A stretch of DNA of 64,000 nucleotides from Nitrosomonadales bacterium (GTDB lineage: Bacteria; Pseudomonadota; Gammaproteobacteria; Burkholderiales; Gallionellaceae), in contig JAHFQZ010000004.1 in assembly GCA_023259055.1 (NCBI GenBank), positions 124,001-188,000 on the forward strand, read 5' to 3'. The notes under the pieces are model-generated. The model saw only the letters and a program-made list of their open reading frames with translations. It searched no databases and was not told where the DNA came from. The translations under genes and the position numbers were made by a program. Of the stretch, positions 7,823 through 16,637 are shown piece after piece. Position 1 is the stretch's first letter. The number at the start of each line of letters is the position of its first letter.

Positions 7823-8800
7823 ATGCACACCCAACCTTTCTCTGAGCTCACCCCCGATGCCGTGCTCGATGCGCTGGACAGCATCGGGCTGCGCAGCGAC
7901 GGTCGTTTGCTTGCTCTCAACAGTTATGAAAACCGCGTCTATCAGGCGGGCATGGAGGACGGCCCTGCGCAGGTCGCCAAGTTCTACCGCCCGGAACGCT
8001 GGACGGATGCGGCTATTCTGGAAGAGCACGCTTTTGTCGCGACATTGGTTGAGCGCGAAATTCCGGTGGTGCCCGCTTCGGTAATCAACGGCAGCACGCT
8101 GCATACCTTCAACGGTTTTCGCTTCTCGGTGTTCGCCAAACACGGCGGGCGGGCGCCGGAGCTGGATGACTGCGACACGCTGGAATGGATGGGGCGTTTC
8201 ATCGGGCGCATCCATGCGGTCGGCGCGCTGGAGTCTTACCGGCACCGTCCGACTCTGGACATTCAGAGCTTCGGAGTGGAGCCGAGCTCATATCTGTTGG
8301 CGCACGATTTCATTCCGGCAGAGCTGGTCGAGGTTTATCGCGGCGTAGTCGCGCAGGCTCTGGATGGCGTGCGGCGATGTTTCGAGCGTGCCGGTGAGGT
8401 GCGCACATTGCGCCTGCATGGCGACTGCCACGTCGGCAACGTGCTGTGGACCGATGCCGGGCCGCACTTCGTCGATTTCGACGACAGCCGCATGGGGCCT
8501 GCGATACAGGATTTGTGGATGCTGCTGTCCGGCGAGCGCGCCGAACAGACGCAGCAACTCGGCGACCTGCTGGCGGGCTACGAGGATTTTTATGATTTCG
8601 ATTCGCGCGAGCTGCATCTGCTCGAAGCGCTGCGCACGCTGCGCCTGATTCATTACTCCGCATGGATTGCGCGGCGCTGGGATGATGCGGCGTTTCCGGT
8701 AGCCTTTCCCTGGTTCAACACGCAGCGCTACTGGCAGGACCGGATACTGGAATTGAGGGAACAGATTGCGCTGATGGATGAACCACCATTGCTGTGCTGA
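7823..8800 (+). CDS. srkA: Stress response kinase A (YihE/SrkA/RdoA)
   Basis: A 325-residue aminoglycoside-phosphotransferase-fold Ser/Thr kinase, matching SrkA (YihE/RdoA), which protects cells from stress-induced killing. The catalytic loop is LHGDCHVGNVLW and the metal-binding segment follows as FVDFDDSRMGPAIQDLWML. The N-terminus LNSYENRVYQAG and VAKFYRPERW are typical of the family. The start is set at the ATG at 7823, where homologues begin (MHTQPFSELTPDAVLDAL); the frame is open upstream without homology. It is followed by a CACGAAA inverted repeat and then convergent rsgA. Confidence 0.9.
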   Translation: MHTQPFSELTPDAVLDALDSIGLRSDGRLLALNSYENRVYQAGMEDGPAQVAKFYRPERWTDAAILEEHAFVATLVEREIPVVPASVINGSTLHTFNGFRFSVFAKHGGRAPELDDCDTLEWMGRFIGRIHAVGALESYRHRPTLDIQSFGVEPSSYLLAHDFIPAELVEVYRGVVAQALDGVRRCFERAGEVRTLRLHGDCHVGNVLWTDAGPHFVDFDDSRMGPAIQDLWMLLSGERAEQTQQLGDLLAGYEDFYDFDSRELHLLEALRTLRLIHYSAWIARRWDDAAFPVAFPWFNTQRYWQDRILELREQIALMDEPPLLC

Positions 8801-8820
8801 ATAAATCAAAAAATACAGTA

Positions 8821-8928
8821 GTCCACGAAAACCACGAAATGAGGTAAGCAGGGATTCCGCCGCAAAGCGGTAACTCAAATAGCAGGCGATTTGTTGTTTG
8901 TTTCGTGAATTCGGTGTATTTCGTGGAC
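8821..8928. repeat. CACGAAA inverted-repeat element, copy A
   Basis: Left arm 8821-8839 has two CACGAAA units starting GTCCACGAAA; right arm 8901-8928 is the inverse with three units, one degenerate, ending TTTCGTGGAC. Between the arms are 61 bases. The element fills the gap between convergent srkA and rsgA, so a folded transcript could terminate both genes. Confidence 0.8.
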
Positions 8929-8968
8929 AAAAGGTTCTCTAGAAGAGAGCAGACATGGATTGCTGCTA

Positions 8969-9865
8969 TTAAGCTTTGTTCGCAGCGATCTGCTGAAACA
9001 GATCCAGTCTTCTCGCATCGATCTTTCCCGCAGCGACTGCTTCCCGTAACGCACAACCCGGCTCATGCACGTGATGGCAATCGTGGAAGCGGCACTGGCC
9101 GAGATATTGCGCGAACTCGATAAATCCCTGTTCTATGCCGCCGAAGCTCAGGTGGTGCAGGCCGAATGCCTGTACGCCGGGGCAGTCAATCAATGAGCTG
9201 GTTTCGTCCAAGCGGTACAGCCTGGCATGGGTGGTGGTGTGTTTGCCGGAATCCAGCGCGCTGGAAATTTCGCGGGTGGCGGCTTGCGCGTCGGGCAGCA
9301 GCGCGTTGATCAGCGTGGATTTGCCCATGCCGGATTGTCCGACCAGCACGCTGGTATGGCCTGCCAGAAACGGGCGCAGTTGTGATACGTCCTGCTTCGC
9401 GCTGAGCTCCAGCACGCGGTAGCCGATGACGGTATAGGGGATGAGCCGTTTGCGGGCGGCTGCTGCGGCTTCGCTCAGGTCGCATTTGTTCAGCACGATC
9501 AGCACGTCGAGCTTCTGGTCGTATGCCGCGACCAGACAGCGCGCCAACAGCTCATCGCTGAACGAAGGTTCGGCGGCCACTACGACGATAATTTGCGTGA
9601 CGTTCGCTGCAATAAGTTTTTCGCGGAACGCATCTGAGCGGTGTAACAGCGAGCGGCGTGGCGCAATACGTTCGATTACTCCTTGCGCGCCTGTGCCGTT
9701 CTCTGTCGAGGCGTCTCCGGTGAGTTTGATTTCCACCATGTCACCGCACACCACCTCGCTTTTCTTGCCGCGTGTCAAACAGATGATATCGCTGCCATCC
9801 GGCAAGTGCGCCAGATACTGGCGTCCGAATGCTGCGATAACTTGACCTTGAACGACGGAGTTCAA
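8969..9865 (-). CDS. rsgA: Ribosome small subunit-dependent GTPase RsgA
   Basis: A 298-residue circularly permuted GTPase that aids late 30S maturation. An OB-fold N-terminus is followed by the G4 motif LNKCDL, the P-loop GQSGMGKSTLINALLP, the G3-like DCPG, and a C-terminal zinc-binding segment (QCRFHDCHHVHEPGC). I set the start at the TTG at 9865, which overlaps the TGA of the upstream pterin dehydratase (TTGA) and gives the usual N-terminus NSVVQGQVIAAFGR. The ATG-less longer frame reading back to 9955 has no family similarity. Translational coupling to the upstream gene is likely. Confidence 0.9.
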   Translation of the reverse strand: MNSVVQGQVIAAFGRQYLAHLPDGSDIICLTRGKKSEVVCGDMVEIKLTGDASTENGTGAQGVIERIAPRRSLLHRSDAFREKLIAANVTQIIVVVAAEPSFSDELLARCLVAAYDQKLDVLIVLNKCDLSEAAAAARKRLIPYTVIGYRVLELSAKQDVSQLRPFLAGHTSVLVGQSGMGKSTLINALLPDAQAATREISSALDSGKHTTTHARLYRLDETSSLIDCPGVQAFGLHHLSFGGIEQGFIEFAQYLGQCRFHDCHHVHEPGCALREAVAAGKIDARRLDLFQQIAANKA

Positions 9866-10191
9866 ATCTCGAACAGCGCGTCCACTTTCGCGGCGCAAAT
9901 GAAGTCGTTTTCCGAGAGGCCGTGGATGGCGTGGGTGGTGTATTCCACCTGGCAACTGTTATAGGTAACCGCGAGATTGGGGTGATGATCCTCGCGGTGC
10001 GCCATCCATGCGACTGCATTCACGAACGCCATGGTCTGGTAGTAGTCCTTGAAGTGGTAGGTCTTGTTGATCAGGTGGTCGAACCGCTGCCAGCCATCCA
10101 GTTGCAGCATCAGGTTATCAGCCTCGGCGTTGGTGAGGGGCTTCATGCCGCTTTCATAGGGCTTGCATCGCTTGCTGGCTAGAGTATCCAT
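9862..10191 (-). CDS. phhB: Pterin-4a-carbinolamine dehydratase
   Basis: A 109-residue dehydratase that recycles the 4a-hydroxy-tetrahydrobiopterin product of aromatic amino acid hydroxylases. The signature EDHHPNLAVTYN followed by VEYTTHAIHGLSEND carries the catalytic histidines. The start at 10191 has GAGG five bases upstream. No phenylalanine hydroxylase is visible here, so it may serve another pterin enzyme or a separate role. It is coupled to rsgA by a four-base overlap. Confidence 0.9.
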   Translation of the reverse strand: MDTLASKRCKPYESGMKPLTNAEADNLMLQLDGWQRFDHLINKTYHFKDYYQTMAFVNAVAWMAHREDHHPNLAVTYNSCQVEYTTHAIHGLSENDFICAAKVDALFEI

Positions 10192-10203
10192 GGCATCCTC
10201 ATT

Positions 10204-10315
10204 TCAGGTTGAATAGCGATTGAGATATGCATCGAGGTACCGTTCGTCGAGGTTGAGGTTTACGCCGATGCGGTCGTTGCTGCAAATATCAAAATCAGGG
10301 TAATGATCAGTTTCA
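10204..10315 (-). pseudogene. Possible frameshifted small secreted peptide gene
   Basis: An ATG at 10315, preceded by AAGGAGAA, opens a perfect signal peptide (MKLIITLILIFAATTASA) that ends in TAA right after the would-be cleavage site. One base out of frame, a clearly protein-like sequence, VNLNLDERYLDAYLNRYST, continues to a TGA at 10204. A single lost G at the junction would join the two into a 38-residue peptide. This may be a real frameshift, a sequence error, or chance. It sits between the M48 peptidase and phhB on the same strand. Confidence 0.4.
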
Positions 10316-10326
10316 TGACATTCTCC

Positions 10327-11592
10327 TTATTGAGTTTGCAAACGGGAGATGCGCACCATAGCCGGCGGGTGCGAATCGTAAAACGCAGAATACAGCGGAT
10401 CGGGCGTGAGCGTCGAGGCATTGTCCTGGTATAGCTTGACCAAAGCGTTGACCATGTCGGCCGCGTCGGTTTGTTTTGCGGCATAAGCATCGGCCTCGAA
10501 TTCATGCTTGCGCGAATAGGCCGACGACAGCGGATGCAGCAGAAAACTGAATATCGGCATGATCATGAAAAACAGCAGCAGCGCCAATGCAGTGGGGGAG
10601 CCTTGCCCTGAGCTTGTCGAATGGGTGACGCCCAGGCCTTGGTAGAACCAGGTGGTTTGCATCAGCAAACCGAGCACCCACAAAAATCCCAGGCTGATGA
10701 TAAAGGTCGCCACGATGCGCTTCATCACATGGCGCCGTTTGAAATGGCCCAATTCGTGTGCCAGCACCGCCTCGATTTCGTTGCCGCTCAGGCGTTCCAG
10801 CAGCGTGTCGAAAAATACAATCCGCTTGGTCTTGCCGAAGCCGGTGAAGTAGGCGTTACCGTGCGCGCTGCGCTTCGAGCCGTCCATCACGAACAAACCT
10901 TGCGCGGTAAAGCCGCACTTGTTGAGCAAGGCCTCGATGCGCGCCTTCATCGCCTCGTCCTTCATCGGCGAGAACTTGTTGAACAGGGGTGCGATGAACG
11001 ACGGGTAGATGAACAGGATGAGCAGGTTGAACACCACCCATACCAGCCATACATACAGCCACCAGTATTCGCCCATGCGTTCCATCAGCCACAGCACACC
11101 GAACAGCAGCGGCAGGCCGAGGATTGCGCCGAGCAGCAGGCCCTTCAGTGTGTCGAGCAGATAGAGCGCGAAGGTCATTTTGTTGAAGCCGAAGCGCGCC
11201 TCGATGACGAAAGTGCGATAGATGCTGAACGGTGCTTCCAGCAGCGACGAGAGCAGCAGCACGGCGACGATAGTTGCCATGCCTTGTATTAGTGGCGAAC
11301 TGAACCAGCCATTGCAGATGCCCGCAATGAACTGGATACCGCCCGCTACCGTGAACAGCAGCAACAGTGTGGTGTCGAACAGGACGCCGAGCATGGCGAA
11401 GCGGGCTTTGGCAGAGGTGTAATCGGCTGCTTTCTGGTGGTCGGCGAGGGCGATTTTTTCGCGGAAAGCTTCCGGCACGGTAGCGCGGTGCGCGGCAATA
11501 TACGCCAGATGCCGGCGTGCCAGCCACAGCTTGGCGACCGTGGTCAGCGCGAGCGCGCCGAGAAAAATAATGGTGAATTGCGTAGCGGTCAT
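10327..11592 (-). CDS. M48 family (Ste24-type) membrane metallopeptidase
   Basis: A 421-residue integral membrane zinc peptidase of the Ste24/CAAX-prenyl-protease type. The zinc motif is HELGH at 279-283, with a third ligand in RKHEFEADAYA near 364. About seven membrane segments surround it. Residues about 321-336 (GVTHSTSSGQGSPTAL) lie on a repeat of the CCTGAGCTTGTCGAA type and look like an in-frame insertion in a loop between membrane segments. The gene precedes the small secreted ORF, phhB and rsgA, and diverges from orn. Bacterial members degrade misfolded membrane proteins or process secreted peptides; the substrate here is not known. Confidence 0.9.
   Translation of the reverse strand: MTATQFTIIFLGALALTTVAKLWLARRHLAYIAAHRATVPEAFREKIALADHQKAADYTSAKARFAMLGVLFDTTLLLLFTVAGGIQFIAGICNGWFSSPLIQGMATIVAVLLLSSLLEAPFSIYRTFVIEARFGFNKMTFALYLLDTLKGLLLGAILGLPLLFGVLWLMERMGEYWWLYVWLVWVVFNLLILFIYPSFIAPLFNKFSPMKDEAMKARIEALLNKCGFTAQGLFVMDGSKRSAHGNAYFTGFGKTKRIVFFDTLLERLSGNEIEAVLAHELGHFKRRHVMKRIVATFIISLGFLWVLGLLMQTTWFYQGLGVTHSTSSGQGSPTALALLLFFMIMPIFSFLLHPLSSAYSRKHEFEADAYAAKQTDAADMVNALVKLYQDNASTLTPDPLYSAFYDSHPPAMVRISRLQTQ
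10601..10625. repeat. CCTGAGCCTGTCGAA-type repeat inside the M48 gene
   Basis: The bases CCCTGAGCTTGTCGAATGG (within 10601-10625) match the same core seen at 22820, 22864, 23941 and 28881. It lies in frame in the M48 peptidase, between two membrane segments, and encodes a Ser/Gly/Gln-rich loop. Confidence 0.7.
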
Positions 11593-11670
11593 GAGGGAAT
11601 TCAGTATTCGTTAGGGGCCCGGATATGACACAATATGCGCCTTACCGTTCAATTGTCAGACGCACGAATT

Positions 11671-12216
11671 ATGGCACAAAATCAAAATTACCTTATCTGG
11701 ATAGACATGGAGATGACCGGCTTGAACCCGGACAACGACCGCGTGATTGAAGTCGCGCTGGTAATAACCGACAACAACCTGGAAACCATCTCAGAGGCGC
11801 CGGTGCTGGTGGTACATCAGCCGGACAGCGTGCTGGACGGCATGGATGCGTGGAACAAATCGACGCACGGCAAATCCGGCCTGATCGAAAAAGTGAAAGC
11901 GTCCGAGCTGGACGAGGCGGCGGTAGAAGCGCAGATGCTCGAGTTCCTCAAGGAGTATGTGCCGACACGCACCTCACCGATGTGCGGCAACTCGATCTGC
12001 CAGGACAGACGCTTCCTTGCGCGCTGGATGCCGAAGCTGGAGGATTATTTCCACTACCGCAACCTCGATGTAAGCACGCTCAAGGAACTTGCCAAACGCT
12101 GGAAGCCGGACATGGCGCAGGGAGTGAAAAAACACGGCAAACACGAGGCATTGGCCGACATCTACGAATCTATCAGCGAGATGAAATATTACCGGGAGAA
12201 TTTCATCAAGCTGTAG
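11671..12216 (+). CDS. orn: Oligoribonuclease
   Basis: A 181-residue DEDD-family 3'-5' exoribonuclease that degrades short RNA oligonucleotides and pGpG. The first catalytic motif is IDMEMTGL; further acidic residues lie in VWCHGNS-equivalent [13 protein letters not shown] and in [12 protein letters not shown]. The start at 11671 ([18 protein letters not shown]) matches the family. It diverges from the M48 peptidase, which begins only 79 bases upstream, so promoters overlap in that gap. The 177 bases after it (to 12393) show no gene. Confidence 0.95.
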   Translation: MAQNQNYLIWIDMEMTGLNPDNDRVIEVALVITDNNLETISEAPVLVVHQPDSVLDGMDAWNKSTHGKSGLIEKVKASELDEAAVEAQMLEFLKEYVPTRTSPMCGNSICQDRRFLARWMPKLEDYFHYRNLDVSTLKELAKRWKPDMAQGVKKHGKHEALADIYESISEMKYYRENFIKL

Positions 12217-12393
12217 CAGGGCGTTGAAAAACTACTAGATGAAACAACTAGCCATCTGACTAGGCTGTCAAAAGGCTTTGCATAGCCATTCGGCTAAGTC
12301 ACTAAAATACGGTGACATAAGCCGCTGGTTAACGACAGCCAAGTCATTGGTATGCGCTTGGCATAACTGCGTTGCTCAAAGCAGGTTTACTCG

Positions 12394-12951
12394 CTAACAT
12401 CCCTTAAATTTATTTGTGGTGCATTTTTTGGCCAGTTCCTGCGCTTCGGCAATTTGCTGAGCAGTCATATTCGCAGCCAGCGATTCGCGCAATTTAATAA
12501 ATTCCTTCTGTTCTTTGCTGCCAGTTGCACTTGTGACAGCTAAGTTTGCCCACATATGTGCCAGCACATAATTTTTAGGAACACCTTGTCCGTCGCCATA
12601 CATAACCCCAAGGGTATATTGCGCATCGGCGTTCCCCTGTGCCGCTGCTTTCTGTTGCCACTCCACTGCCTTGGCGGCATCTTTGGGAACACCGTCACCG
12701 AGGGAATACATCACGCCGAGCAAGTATTGTCCTTTGGCATCCCCCGCTTCTGCTTCCCGCTTCCACTCTGCAAGCTTCTCTTCCGATTTTACTTCCGAGC
12801 TTAATTGTTTTTCGGTTTTAACCGGCGCAACCGCTTTGGGTTCAGTCGCTTCGGTTGCAGTCGCTACGATCTTGTTGCCAGCAGCCTTCTCACCACAACC
12901 GGCAAGTGTTAGCAGTAATACAGCAAGCAAAGAAATAGAAAGAGCGTTCAT
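12394..12951 (-). CDS. Sel1-repeat lipoprotein
   Basis: A 185-residue protein with a lipoprotein signal peptide (lipobox LAGC, Cys at about 19) and two Sel1-like tetratricopeptide repeats: one around AKGQYLLGVMYSLGDGVPKD and one around ADAQYTLGVMYGDGQGVPKN. Sel1 repeats mediate protein-protein contacts, often in envelope or signalling complexes. The C-terminal 40 residues include two cysteines. The start at 12951 begins directly with the signal peptide and has AAGGTGG upstream. Neighbours are unrelated housekeeping genes, so the partner is unknown. Confidence 0.8.
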   Translation of the reverse strand: MNALSISLLAVLLLTLAGCGEKAAGNKIVATATEATEPKAVAPVKTEKQLSSEVKSEEKLAEWKREAEAGDAKGQYLLGVMYSLGDGVPKDAAKAVEWQQKAAAQGNADAQYTLGVMYGDGQGVPKNYVLAHMWANLAVTSATGSKEQKEFIKLRESLAANMTAQQIAEAQELAKKCTTNKFKGC

Positions 12952-13024
12952 GAGTACCCACCTTTGTCGAATCAGCATAGCAAGATTATTACATTTTTAA
13001 TGATGATAGGCAGGAAGTGTGGCG

Positions 13025-13085
13025 ATCCAGTATTTGATATAAAACGCACTTCTGGATTGTCGCGTCGCTGCGTTTATTGCAACGA
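13025..13085. repeat. Partial copy of the CATTGCGAG/CTGGATTG element
   Basis: From 13025, ATCCAG, TTGATATAAAA, CTTCTGGATTG and CGTCGCT match the element at 16535-16619 with scattered changes. The left CATTGCGAGC arm is missing. It sits between murI and the Sel1 lipoprotein gene. Confidence 0.65.
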
Positions 13086-13113
13086 CGAATAAATCTGCGT
13101 TTCCATAGTGGAT

Positions 13114-13926
13114 TCAGACAAGATTTGGCAGACTGCTTACCTTAATATCCACCTTCCATAATTGCGAGATCACCGGCTGCGCTTTGTCTGGCTTAGCGCT
13201 GGTCCAGAACCGCTCTGTACCGGCACGACTCTCGACAGATAACAGACCGGCATTTGCCAGCCGGCGGCGAAGTTCGCGCGCAACGGCTGCGGCAGGATCG
13301 ATAATAACAACCGATGGCCCGGCTATCTCCTGAATGAATGGAGCGAGGAAGGGGTAGTGTGTGCATCCCAGCACGATGGTATCGGCTTGTTGCGCCAGTA
13401 ATGGCTCAAGATATTTTTTGATCAATGCCCTGGTCTTGTCGCTGGACAAGTCGCCAGCCTCCACTTGTTCCACCAATCCGGGACAGGCCTGAACCAGAAT
13501 ATTCACCTCCGCTCCGAACCGTTCGTGCAATTTCACGAAGTTGTCGCTGCCAAGCGTCCCGCCGGTGGCCAGTACGCCGATCACCCCTGATTTCGTACCT
13601 TTAGCAGCAGGCTTTACGGCTGGCTCCATCGCAACGATAGGCACGGAGAATCTTGCGCGAAGTGTTTCTACCGCAGCCCCGGTCGCCGTATTGCAAGCAA
13701 CGACGATGGCCTTGGCGTGCTGGCTCAGCAGGAACTCGACAATGGCTATCGACCTTGATTCGATCATCTGCCTGGGTTTGTCACCATACGGTGCATGGGC
13801 GGAGTCTGCCACATACAGCAGGTCTTCGCCTGGCAGCTCGTGGCGGATCTCGCGCAGCACCGACAACCCGCCCACGCCGGAATCGAATACCCCTATAGGG
13901 TTTTCTGGGGGATTTGATGTTTTCAT
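13114..13926 (-). CDS. murI: Glutamate racemase
   Basis: A 270-residue racemase that converts L- to D-glutamate for peptidoglycan. The N-terminal substrate motif is PIGVFDSGVGGLSVL. The two catalytic cysteines sit in VVACNTATGAA and VLGCTHYPFL. The ATG at 13926 is chosen because homologues begin shortly before this motif; an alternative TTG at 13968 adds 14 non-homologous residues. It reads away from the Lon-like protease gene upstream by about 120 bases. No Shine-Dalgarno is obvious near the chosen ATG (GAGAA is 18 bases away), so the exact start is less certain. Confidence 0.92.
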   Translation of the reverse strand: MKTSNPPENPIGVFDSGVGGLSVLREIRHELPGEDLLYVADSAHAPYGDKPRQMIESRSIAIVEFLLSQHAKAIVVACNTATGAAVETLRARFSVPIVAMEPAVKPAAKGTKSGVIGVLATGGTLGSDNFVKLHERFGAEVNILVQACPGLVEQVEAGDLSSDKTRALIKKYLEPLLAQQADTIVLGCTHYPFLAPFIQEIAGPSVVIIDPAAAVARELRRRLANAGLLSVESRAGTERFWTSAKPDKAQPVISQLWKVDIKVSSLPNLV

Positions 13927-14050
13927 TTCATGGAAACTGACATTCTCAACTCGTAAAGGTAATCTCAATAATCATGTAAAAGCGGTTGAAGCTCGTAGGA
14001 GCGGGCAGCGTTATTCAGGAAAACCAAACACGCAAGGCATGCCCCGATAA

Positions 14051-16501
14051 TCAGTGCAAATGCTTGCGTGCCGACTTCTGATGTTCCGATGCCTGGCAAG
14101 CGCGGCGATAGGCCAGCAAGGTTTTCTGGGCGCTGCCCAGCACGCTGCCAAGCGGGTAATCTCCAGATTCGTCCGCCATGCCTGCAGGTATGCCGGTGAG
14201 CAGTTCGATGCCAGCACTCACATGCTCCGCTGTGTAGATATGGAATAAGCCTTTGGATACAGCCTCGACGACATTACGCTCCAGCATCAGGTGGCGGCGG
14301 TTGCGGTGCGGGATCAGCACGCCCTGATTGCCGTCCAGTCCCGCCGAAACGCAGATGCGAAAGTAGCCCTCTATTTTTTCGTTGATCCCGCCCACCGGCA
14401 ATATCTCGCCGTGCTGGTTGACCGCGCCGGTCACGGCGATACCCTGCTTGAGCGGTGTATCCGACAAGGATGATAGCAACGCATAAAGTTCGGCACAGGA
14501 AGCGGAATCCCCCTCAACGCCGCTATATTCCTGCTCGAATACGACCGATGCGTTGAGCGCGAGCGGTGCGATATGGGCAAACAGCGCGGACAGATAATTT
14601 TGCAGGATCAGCACACCCTTGTCGTGGATCGGCCCGGACATTTCCACCTCACGCTCGATGTTGAGCAGGCCGTCCTCGCCTGCATAGGTGCGCGCCGTGA
14701 CGCGCACCGGAGAGCCGAAACGGTAATCCCCCAGATCCACCTGGGTCAGTCCGTTGAGCTGGCCAGTTTTTTCGCCATGCACGGTGATCAACAAATCACC
14801 TTCGGCGATGGCTTCCTGCAGGCGCTGGTCGGGGTAATCGTGGCGCTTGGTACGCGCAGCAAGCGCAGCTTCGACATCATGTGCTTCGACAATCGGTGCC
14901 CCAACAGTTGACGTCGCGCCCAGACGCCCGGCACGGGCGCGGCACAGCGCCGCGCTTTCCACCACCAGTGCTTCGGTGCGTGCAAAGATTGCGCTCTGGC
15001 GCGATTGGTCGTCCACCTCGCGATGCCCATCTTCCAGCATGCGCGCCACAGCGGCGGCGGAAAAATGCGGCAGCCCCAGATCGCGGCAGGCATGGGCGAC
15101 GAAAATGGCCGACGCGCGGCGGGTCTCGTCGCTGGATGAAAAACTTTCGGCAAAGTCCACCTTGACCCGGAAGCGGCGCGCGAACTCAGGGTCTTCTTCC
15201 TGGAACTCGTAATACTGTTCGCGCGAGCCGATCATGATGATCTTGACATCGACATCTACCGCCTCGGGTTCGAGCGAGACGGCGGCAATCGGCGCGAAGG
15301 CAGTGCCTGGCTCCTCGATCTGCAATCGGCCGCTGCGCAGGAAGCGCCGCAGTTTTTCCCAGACCAGGCCGTCGGCCAGCAGGTCGCGCAGATGCAGCAT
15401 CAGGAAACCGCCGTGCGCCCGGTGCAGGCTGCCGGCGCGGATGCGCGAAAAATCAGTCACCAGCACATCGTTCTCGGACTGATATTCGATGCTGCCAAAC
15501 AGCGAGCGGAACAAGGGGTTGTCCTCGACGATTACAGGCGCGCCGTTCAGGCCGCCGTTGTCCACCACCAGATTGACCCGGTAGCGCGACAACACGGTGG
15601 TCAATGCCTCCCTGCGAATATCCTCGTCGGTATCGGAAATCTTGAACAACTCAAGATTGTCGAGGATGTCGTGCACGACCTGGTCCAGATAGGCGCCGAG
15701 CTTTACCGAGTCCTTGATCTGTTTCTTCAGTCCGAGTCGTATTTCCTGCAATTCGTGATCCAGCAGCGGCTTAACCACCTGGCGCCGTAACGCCGCCATG
15801 GCCTCGTTCATCACACGTTCCATCGGGCGGGTCTTCTCGAAATAACGGCTGATCTCGGCGCGCAGATCCTGCTCGGCCTGCGCAATCTCGGCGCGGCGCT
15901 CCTTCGGCAGCGCAAGCACCTCATCCTCGGTCAGCGCATGGCCTTTTTTGCCCAGCAACGTAAAAAGCATGTGCCCGGATTCGCGGTGCATCGTGAAATT
16001 GCGGGCTTCGGCAAATGCTTCCAGCTCGGTAAAGGCCTTGGCTTCCTCCTCCTTGTAGGATTTTTCGATGCGCTCGCTCTCAGCCTTGAAATCCTGCCCA
16101 TCGAGACGGCGCGGTATCTCGGTCTGCAAGGACTTCGTCATGCGCGCGAGAAACTGGCGCAGCAGCCGACCCTGCCCGGCAGGCAGGCGCAACGCACGCG
16201 GCCTTTCAGGCGTATCGAAGTTGTGCAGGTAACACAAGTCGGGCGGTACCGCCTTGTTCGCGGCGGTCGCTTGCATCGCCTGGCGCAGCAGCGATGAACG
16301 TCCGCTGCCGACCTCGCCCAGCACGAACAGGTTGTAATCCTGCTGATCCATCCCGAGACCGAAACGTGCCGCCATTTCAGCGCGCTCTTGGCCGATCCAC
16401 GGCAGCGCATGTTCCAGAAGCTCGGAAGTATCGGCGAACCCGAGCGAATCGGGATCGATGGTGAGACGAAGCTCGGCGGGAATCAGGTTTGAGATTGGCA
16501 T
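14051..16501 (-). CDS. Lon-related ATP-dependent protease (AAA_32 / LonC-like)
   Basis: An 816-residue protein with an N-terminal AAA+-like ATPase region and a C-terminal Lon-type protease domain. The nucleotide loop reads GEVGSGRSS at residues 62-70, with Arg where the usual Walker A Lys sits. The protease dyad is Ser666 in GVEGDSASC and Lys709 in GGINEKIEGYF. A coiled-coil insertion rich in Glu and Lys covers about 130-260. Family members degrade unfolded or damaged proteins. It lies between murI and a paiB-like gene, which do not indicate a substrate. The longer length and AAA_32 layout separate it from housekeeping Lon. Confidence 0.88.
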   Translation of the reverse strand: MPISNLIPAELRLTIDPDSLGFADTSELLEHALPWIGQERAEMAARFGLGMDQQDYNLFVLGEVGSGRSSLLRQAMQATAANKAVPPDLCYLHNFDTPERPRALRLPAGQGRLLRQFLARMTKSLQTEIPRRLDGQDFKAESERIEKSYKEEEAKAFTELEAFAEARNFTMHRESGHMLFTLLGKKGHALTEDEVLALPKERRAEIAQAEQDLRAEISRYFEKTRPMERVMNEAMAALRRQVVKPLLDHELQEIRLGLKKQIKDSVKLGAYLDQVVHDILDNLELFKISDTDEDIRREALTTVLSRYRVNLVVDNGGLNGAPVIVEDNPLFRSLFGSIEYQSENDVLVTDFSRIRAGSLHRAHGGFLMLHLRDLLADGLVWEKLRRFLRSGRLQIEEPGTAFAPIAAVSLEPEAVDVDVKIIMIGSREQYYEFQEEDPEFARRFRVKVDFAESFSSSDETRRASAIFVAHACRDLGLPHFSAAAVARMLEDGHREVDDQSRQSAIFARTEALVVESAALCRARAGRLGATSTVGAPIVEAHDVEAALAARTKRHDYPDQRLQEAIAEGDLLITVHGEKTGQLNGLTQVDLGDYRFGSPVRVTARTYAGEDGLLNIEREVEMSGPIHDKGVLILQNYLSALFAHIAPLALNASVVFEQEYSGVEGDSASCAELYALLSSLSDTPLKQGIAVTGAVNQHGEILPVGGINEKIEGYFRICVSAGLDGNQGVLIPHRNRRHLMLERNVVEAVSKGLFHIYTAEHVSAGIELLTGIPAGMADESGDYPLGSVLGSAQKTLLAYRRACQASEHQKSARKHLH

Positions 16502-16534
16502 TTATTGTCCATTACAAAGTTAAAACCAGCGGCT

Positions 16535-16619
16535 GTCATTGCGAGCAAAGCGCAGCAATCCAGTGCTTGATATAAAAAGGGCTTCTGGATTGCCACGTCG
16601 CTTCGCTCCTCGCAATGAC
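16535..16619. repeat. CATTGCGAG / CTGGATTG inverted-repeat element
   Basis: Left arm 16535-16563 begins GTCATTGCGAGC and ends AGCAATCCAG; right arm 16585-16619 begins CTGGATTGCC and ends CTCGCAATGAC. The arms are inverted and imperfectly complementary, with a 21-base centre. This type is widespread in environmental proteobacteria. A partial copy lies at 13025-13085. Confidence 0.85.
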
Positions 16620-16637
16620 TATTTCTTCAGTGCTTTA

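Noticed and set aside
12217..12393. Small RNA or insertion-sequence end after orn
   Set aside because: Short repeated words such as ACTAG occur, but there is no stable hairpin, promoter pair or terminal inverted repeat that I can support.
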